A stretch of 64,000 bases of DNA, taken from contig CM030362.1 of NCBI GenBank assembly GCA_017893485.1, forward strand, positions 38,100,984 through 38,164,983, in the 5' to 3' direction. Shown here piece after piece: positions 60,049 through 64,000 of the stretch. The notes beneath the pieces are model-generated. The model was not told where the DNA came from. It made no database searches and was given only the letters and a program-made list of their open reading frames with translations. Made by a program: the position numbers and the translations under genes. The DNA comes from Hemerocallis citrina (lineage: Eukaryota; Streptophyta; Magnoliopsida; Asparagales; Asphodelaceae). Within the stretch, counting starts at the first letter, position 1. Every line of letters starts with the position of its first letter.

Positions 60049-60293
60049 TTTAAACACCTGATTAGTTAAATGATATTTTTTTTAAACAAAATAAAAGATG
60101 AATGTGTTTTTTTTAAACAAAATGAAATATGAAAGTGGTTTTTTTAAACCCTACCCTAACCCTAACCCTAACTAACCTAGTGGACTTAATTTAAGCTTTG
60201 TGTCCTTTTTTAAATTTTAAAAAACCTTTGTGTACTTTTTTTAAACTGGCCCAAAACTTTGTGTACTTTTTTTAAAATTTAGCCTTAAATTTC
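59857..60293. mobile_element. MULE-type MITE (59866-60284) with 9-bp TSD
   Basis: The ends AGCTAAATTT and AAATTTAGCC are inverted, followed inward by ACACAAAGTTTTGGGCCAGT on the left and its complement on the right (inverted arms of about 120 bp). TTAAATTTC flanks it on both sides (59857-59865, 60285-60293), the 9-bp duplication of Mutator-like elements. The related Helitron copy at 48840-48890 lacks the element and one duplication. Inside are short TTAGGG/CCCTAA runs and a 40-base G tract. Confidence 0.8.
60006..60045 (+). repeat. Homopolymer of 40 G
   Basis: Forty consecutive G after GGGTTAGGGTTAGTTC. The true length is likely variable or a sequencing artefact. Confidence 0.7.
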
Positions 60294-60344
60294 TTAAACT
60301 TAAAACTGATATTAAAAAAAGTTAATTAAAAAAAATAGTAAATC

Positions 60345-62282
60345 CTAAACTGATATCATCGTATTTTTCATAAGTTCAATCATCACTTTTGACTTTAACT
60401 TTTTTGAGCTTAAAATTGCTTGTAATTTCTGGTTCATCCTTTTTAATTTTGCACCCTGCCAATATTCTTGTAGTTGTTCTTCCATATTAGACATCTTGTG
60501 ATTTGATAAAAAACAAATACTCATCTCCAATGCGTTTCTTGGTCCGTCTGTCAAATTCTTCAACATTTATTTCCTGCAGAATAAAGAATTTGCTCTTAAT
60601 TAATCGTAACACTATGAGAATAACATATTATACCTTATTCTTAATATCTTTCAGGTCTTTTGCGGAACAGCCAATGATGCATTGTGCTTCCTTATCAAAT
60701 AAAGTCAATTATGCCTCCGCACTTGTATCTTTTATTGTGATTTTTAATACATATATGAAACAGGTTATTCTTAATTTTTTTAAAATTTATTGTTTATTAT
60801 TATTATTAATAATTTGATTGAAGAATTGAAAGATGAGAAACTAACAATATGGTATTTTGTATACCTTGGCTCATATTGAACATTATTTTTTTACATTTTC
60901 TATAATAAGCTTCATCATTTTCAACATTGACTTTTGTTAAACATATTTTGCATGCAATGTACCATGGATCTCTAACGTCTTTGACACTTTGGATCAAAAC
61001 TTTACTTTACAATAGTAGTATTTTGCCTTGAAATATGGAAAAAAAAATAAAGTCATCAAAATATTTATAACAATATATAGAATTGAACAAAATATTTAAA
61101 ATAATTTTATAATTCATAATACCTCTAAAGAATCTTCGTCTGCACAATAGAGAATGCCCGATAGTTTTACTTCTTTCACATCCATTACTTTTCTTTTGTT
61201 TATTTGCAAGGAATTACTTTTTAACAAAATTTCATTACAGTCTATCCTGAAACAAACAAACAAAATCATGTTAAATGATACTCCAAAATGCAACAATTAA
61301 AGGGTTAAATATACAAAATAAATTATACTATTCTCGAATTTTATATGCTTCTAGTTCAATCAGATTTATCTCCATTGTAGTGTTATTTGTTGATGTGAGA
61401 GAGAATCATGTTTAAAAAAAAATAATAATAAATAAATAAAATATATAATAAATAATATTATTAATTTTTATTGTATATAATTACCTCAAATGGTTTGAGG
61501 TTTTTATAGAGGTAATAGCAATAATTAGCATTTTGGGTGATAATTCTTTCAGAGCTTTTTCTTCCTTTATTGCTAGTTCTCCCCATAATGTAAGTAAGAT
61601 TGGTTTTGATATTAAATTAAGACAAAGTGTATGAATTACAAAATAATTTTGTAAATTATTATACAACTTAATTAATTGATATTACCTGAATCCTACAACT
61701 GTAAGATTTCGCTTCTCTACTTGATTACCATATTTTGAGTCTACCTTATCTACATCTCATGCATTAATTATTGCTAAACAAAAATCTGTAGTTCAATGCA
61801 ATTAGTATTTGATATCCTTTATCATTAATAGGCAATTATATATATATATATATATATCAACATAATTTTTTATCTTTAAAGACAGTAGTAGATGTATTTG
61901 CAATTTGTCTACAATTCAACACGAAATTTTTTAGTATTCCATTAGAAATTAAGTAAGTTGTATGCTCCTCAAACGTACGTTGGAACGCTTCCACCACTTT
62001 ATTAAACATAATCACTTGTATTCTAGTTCTCTACAAAATATGAAGATTTAGTATTAATAATTATTTAGGTATGCATATGTATGAATATTTTAACAATATT
62101 TAAAGTATCTTACCTCATCATCCATAAGTGCCACTTTTGAGATTTTTCTTGCGCCTTTACTATTTTTGTATTCTTTCACACCATAATGTTTCGTAACAAA
62201 TACTTTAATAGTCCACAATTGTTGATTTCCTTGCAAGGAATTCATTAAAATAGCAAGTGCTTCATCCTCCATATATATGGTA
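60345..62282 (-). pseudogene. RPA70-like single-strand DNA-binding protein, exons in order
   Basis: Minus-strand exons: 62282-62114 (MEDEALAILMNS, WTIKVFVTKHYGVKEYKN, donor GTAAGA), an OB fold; 62030 to about 61875 (RTRIQVIMFNKVVEAFQ, YLISNGILKNF), RPA DBD-A; about 61600-61483 (LTLWGELAIKEEKAL, IIAITSIKTS, donor GTAATT), DBD-B; about 61250-61122; about 60990-60860 (PWYIACKICLTKV), the zinc-binding DBD-C; about 60715-60640 (DKEAQCIIGCSAKDL); and 60566-60345 (LTDGPRNALEMSICFLSNHK). RPA coats single-stranded DNA in replication. Several exon junctions are uncertain and the second CxxC pair is incomplete, so function is doubtful. Confidence 0.6.
61831..61857. repeat. Short (TA)n tract
   Basis: About 11 TA units in a proposed intron. 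Confidence 0.85.
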
Positions 62283-62449
62283 ACTAACAACACTTGAGTA
62301 AATGAATGGTTAATATAACTCCTACTGAAAAATAAATGACTAAGATTAGATTGTTGATTGTACAATCTCAACTCTTCCATTATAATATTAGAGATATAAC
62401 TCGTCAACAATGCTGGCATGATTTGTAAGGTTGTAAGTTCTAAACACTG

Positions 62450-62720
62450 ATCAGTTGTATACCTTCACAACTATCATACCTGTTGTGAGTTCATATATAG
62501 TTATATACGCCATATATACATGCCATATATACAGTATATACCAATTCGCCATATACAACTGATCAGCATATGGCAGATTATATACGCCAAATATACAGTA
62601 TACAACTATAATTTCAATGTAGTTATAGCTAAGCCTTCACAACTATCATGATTTCTGAAGGTATGATAGTTTTTAATTCAAATCTAATCATACTTTTGCA
62701 GTATGCTATGATGAAGTTGT
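62450..62720. repeat. Cluster of short inverted repeats
   Basis: GATCAGTTGTATA at 62450 pairs with TACAACTGATC at about 62558; AACTATCATACC at 62470 pairs with GGTATGATAGTT at 62660; CGCCATATATACA words recur between them. It may be a small foldback element. No coding sequence. Confidence 0.5.
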
Positions 62721-63044
62721 ATACTGTATACTACAATAAAGATTATGTTTTTTGGCATTGTTGCTGGTGCTGCGACAATTAGGTTACATTTTTATATGTT
62801 GCTCTTTGTTTTTGTTTTTTTTGGAGTAAATATGTTACTACTTACTTCTTCATCAAGATGAAGTTCTGGGGCTGAAGAAAATTGAGCTACTGAAATGTCA
62901 TTATTTTGTTTTAGAACTGGTGGGAAAATATTTATGTATAAAAACTAATTATTAGTACGTAGTCCCAAAGTTCAGTATGTATAAAAATATATGTAGAAAA
63001 AAGTGGAATTTCTCTTCGTAAATTTTACATTGGAGTGCTACACG
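62721..63044. other. No supported gene
   Basis: AT-rich, nothing recognised. Confidence 0.4.
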
Positions 63045-63085
63045 AAGAACCCTAGCATTCCGATTAAGAACCCTAGCATTCCGAT
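63045..63085 (+). repeat. ~21-bp tandem repeat, two copies
   Basis: AAGAACCCTAGCATTCCGAT occurs twice in direct succession. Confidence 0.85.
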
Positions 63086-63599
63086 TTGCGAACTTGTGAT
63101 GATACGAAGAAAATTAACCTTGCAATGAATTTGTCTGGCAATTTTATTGGGTACTTATAGCCTATAAGGGAACATTAACTTGAGGTGAATGTATATCTCT
63201 TATAACTAATTTTTTAAATACAATATGACCCTATCAATTGAAGATGTGTTGTATGATTAACTTAATTTGAATTTTTACCCTAATTATAATATTTTATGAT
63301 ATATATATATATATATATCTTCCATTCTTATTTATCATATTTGATTAATTTAGCACGGGTTGCAAACCCCACTTAAGCCCTTTTTGTAAAGGTTGTATGG
63401 GTTGAGTTTGTGTACAACCTGACTAACCCAATCCAACTGCACTCAGGACATTCCCTTTACACTGGTTCCATATCTTTAATAGATGCTATAATGCCTTTTG
63501 AATTCTGTAGCTTAAATTTCTTATCAATATGTGGAGAGTAATAGACTTAAAAATTGTTCTTTGTTCTGACTTCTATCGTCTATTCTCTTATTGGTGTTG
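63086..63599. other. No supported gene
   Basis: AT-rich with a (TA)n tract at 63299-63319. Confidence 0.45.
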
Positions 63600-63775
63600 C
63601 ATTTCAGCCAGTGTTTGTCTTAAAGCATCCTCTTGTTGCTAGCGTTGTTTTTCGGTTGCACCAAACCATGGCAGCTCAAGGAGGTTCTTGACACATCTAT
63701 GATCCATCTTGCAGATGAAATTATATCAGAGATTGACAAAATTCATGCTAGATATCCGAATCCCTGCCCATGATT
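63600..63775 (+). pseudogene. Possible exon fragment, unidentified
   Basis: After a CATTTCAG acceptor-like site the sequence is less AT-rich and one frame reads LADEIISEIDKIHARYPNPC before a stop near 63770. Too short to assign. Confidence 0.25.
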
Positions 63776-64000
63776 TGTCTTTCTTTTTATTCGTTAGTTT
63801 CTGAGAGAATTCAGTATTGTTTCATTGTTAATATCTAGTCTCTGTCTACCCAAATTTATGTTTTGTTAGGAAACAATTTTATTATAAATTTAGAGAAAGC
63901 AATAATTGATTCCGTCTCATTTAACTGTAGGCAAATGAGTGGATATTGCAGATTTACTTTGCTGTCACTAGATAAGTTTGATTGGAAACTAACACATAGC

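Larger units (their letters stand above)
59573..62417 (-). mobile_element. Helitron-like element, 3' part
   Basis: Read on the minus strand the end is a perfect hairpin (GTGCACCAAG, loop, CTTGGTGCAC), then GATAAATTCCAACTAG followed by T: a stem-loop about 12 nt before a CTAG end with insertion before T, as in Helitrons. The same end occurs at 49213. An RPA70-like gene lies upstream, a gene type often found in plant Helitrons. The 5' end and the Rep/helicase gene were not found in the window; the element may extend beyond 62417. Confidence 0.62.

Noticed and set aside
60001..60180. Interstitial telomere
   Set aside because: Only three or so TTAGGG units on each side, lying in the inverted arms of a MITE, and not the usual plant telomere unit.

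Overview
This window looks like nuclear DNA of a flowering plant, probably a eudicot. It is AT-rich, carries a plant-type U2 snRNA gene with an upstream sequence element and TATA box, spliced plant gene fragments, Ty1/copia and Ty3/gypsy retrotransposons, Helitron and MITE remnants, and an integrated plant pararetrovirus. The species cannot be told from the sequence. Almost everything is transposable-element DNA, much of it nested. Only two units look like possible functional host genes: a 99-codon ORF at 3674-3973 and the U2 snRNA gene at 59075-59270.

Layout. 1-1273: 3' end of a Ty3/gypsy chromovirus (integrase tail, chromodomain, PPT, LTR). 1929-5041: three MITE-like elements around the small ORF. 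5310-16257: a dead LTR element with GTGAT target-site duplication, whose 5' LTR is split by a 10-kb TIR element. That TIR element has 1.69-kb nearly identical inverted arms, a second nested copy of its termini, and exons of a C2-domain (CAR-like) gene. 17085-21455: a copia leader with tRNA-Met PBS, broken by a minus-strand gypsy element (2.55-kb LTR with 162-bp tandem repeats, then gag). 21490-22115: a plus-strand fragment of a conserved plant protein. 22150-29900: a near full-length endogenous pararetrovirus (minus strand) with coat/movement, protease/RT/RNase H and transactivator genes, pregenomic promoter and PBS. 30248-30747: a 500-N gap. 31025-31953: a DFR-like reductase pseudogene. 32987-37790: a complete but inactivated copia element (TSD AAGTG) inside another gene-like exon.

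38654-48475 holds a hairpin MITE, a GDSL esterase pseudogene, microsatellites, an unidentified multi-exon gene-like region, an L1 LINE tail and an orphan cereblon-type CULT exon. 48585-49213 and 59573-62417 are two copies of a Helitron end; the second carries an RPA70-like gene and a MULE-type MITE whose 9-bp TSD is confirmed by the empty site in the first copy. 49710-56377 is a young copia element (TSD GATTG) with 950-960-bp LTRs and three coding lesions. It sits in an array of short palindromes next to another MITE. 56920-57975 is a degenerate tandem array of about 15 units. 

The genes do not form a common pathway; what ties the window together is repeated insertion of elements into elements. 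The observations most worth checking are the pararetrovirus (two retropepsin-like domains, an intact ORF in its leader), the datable nesting at 5310-16257, the paired Helitron copies, and the unusual primer-site region of the second copia.
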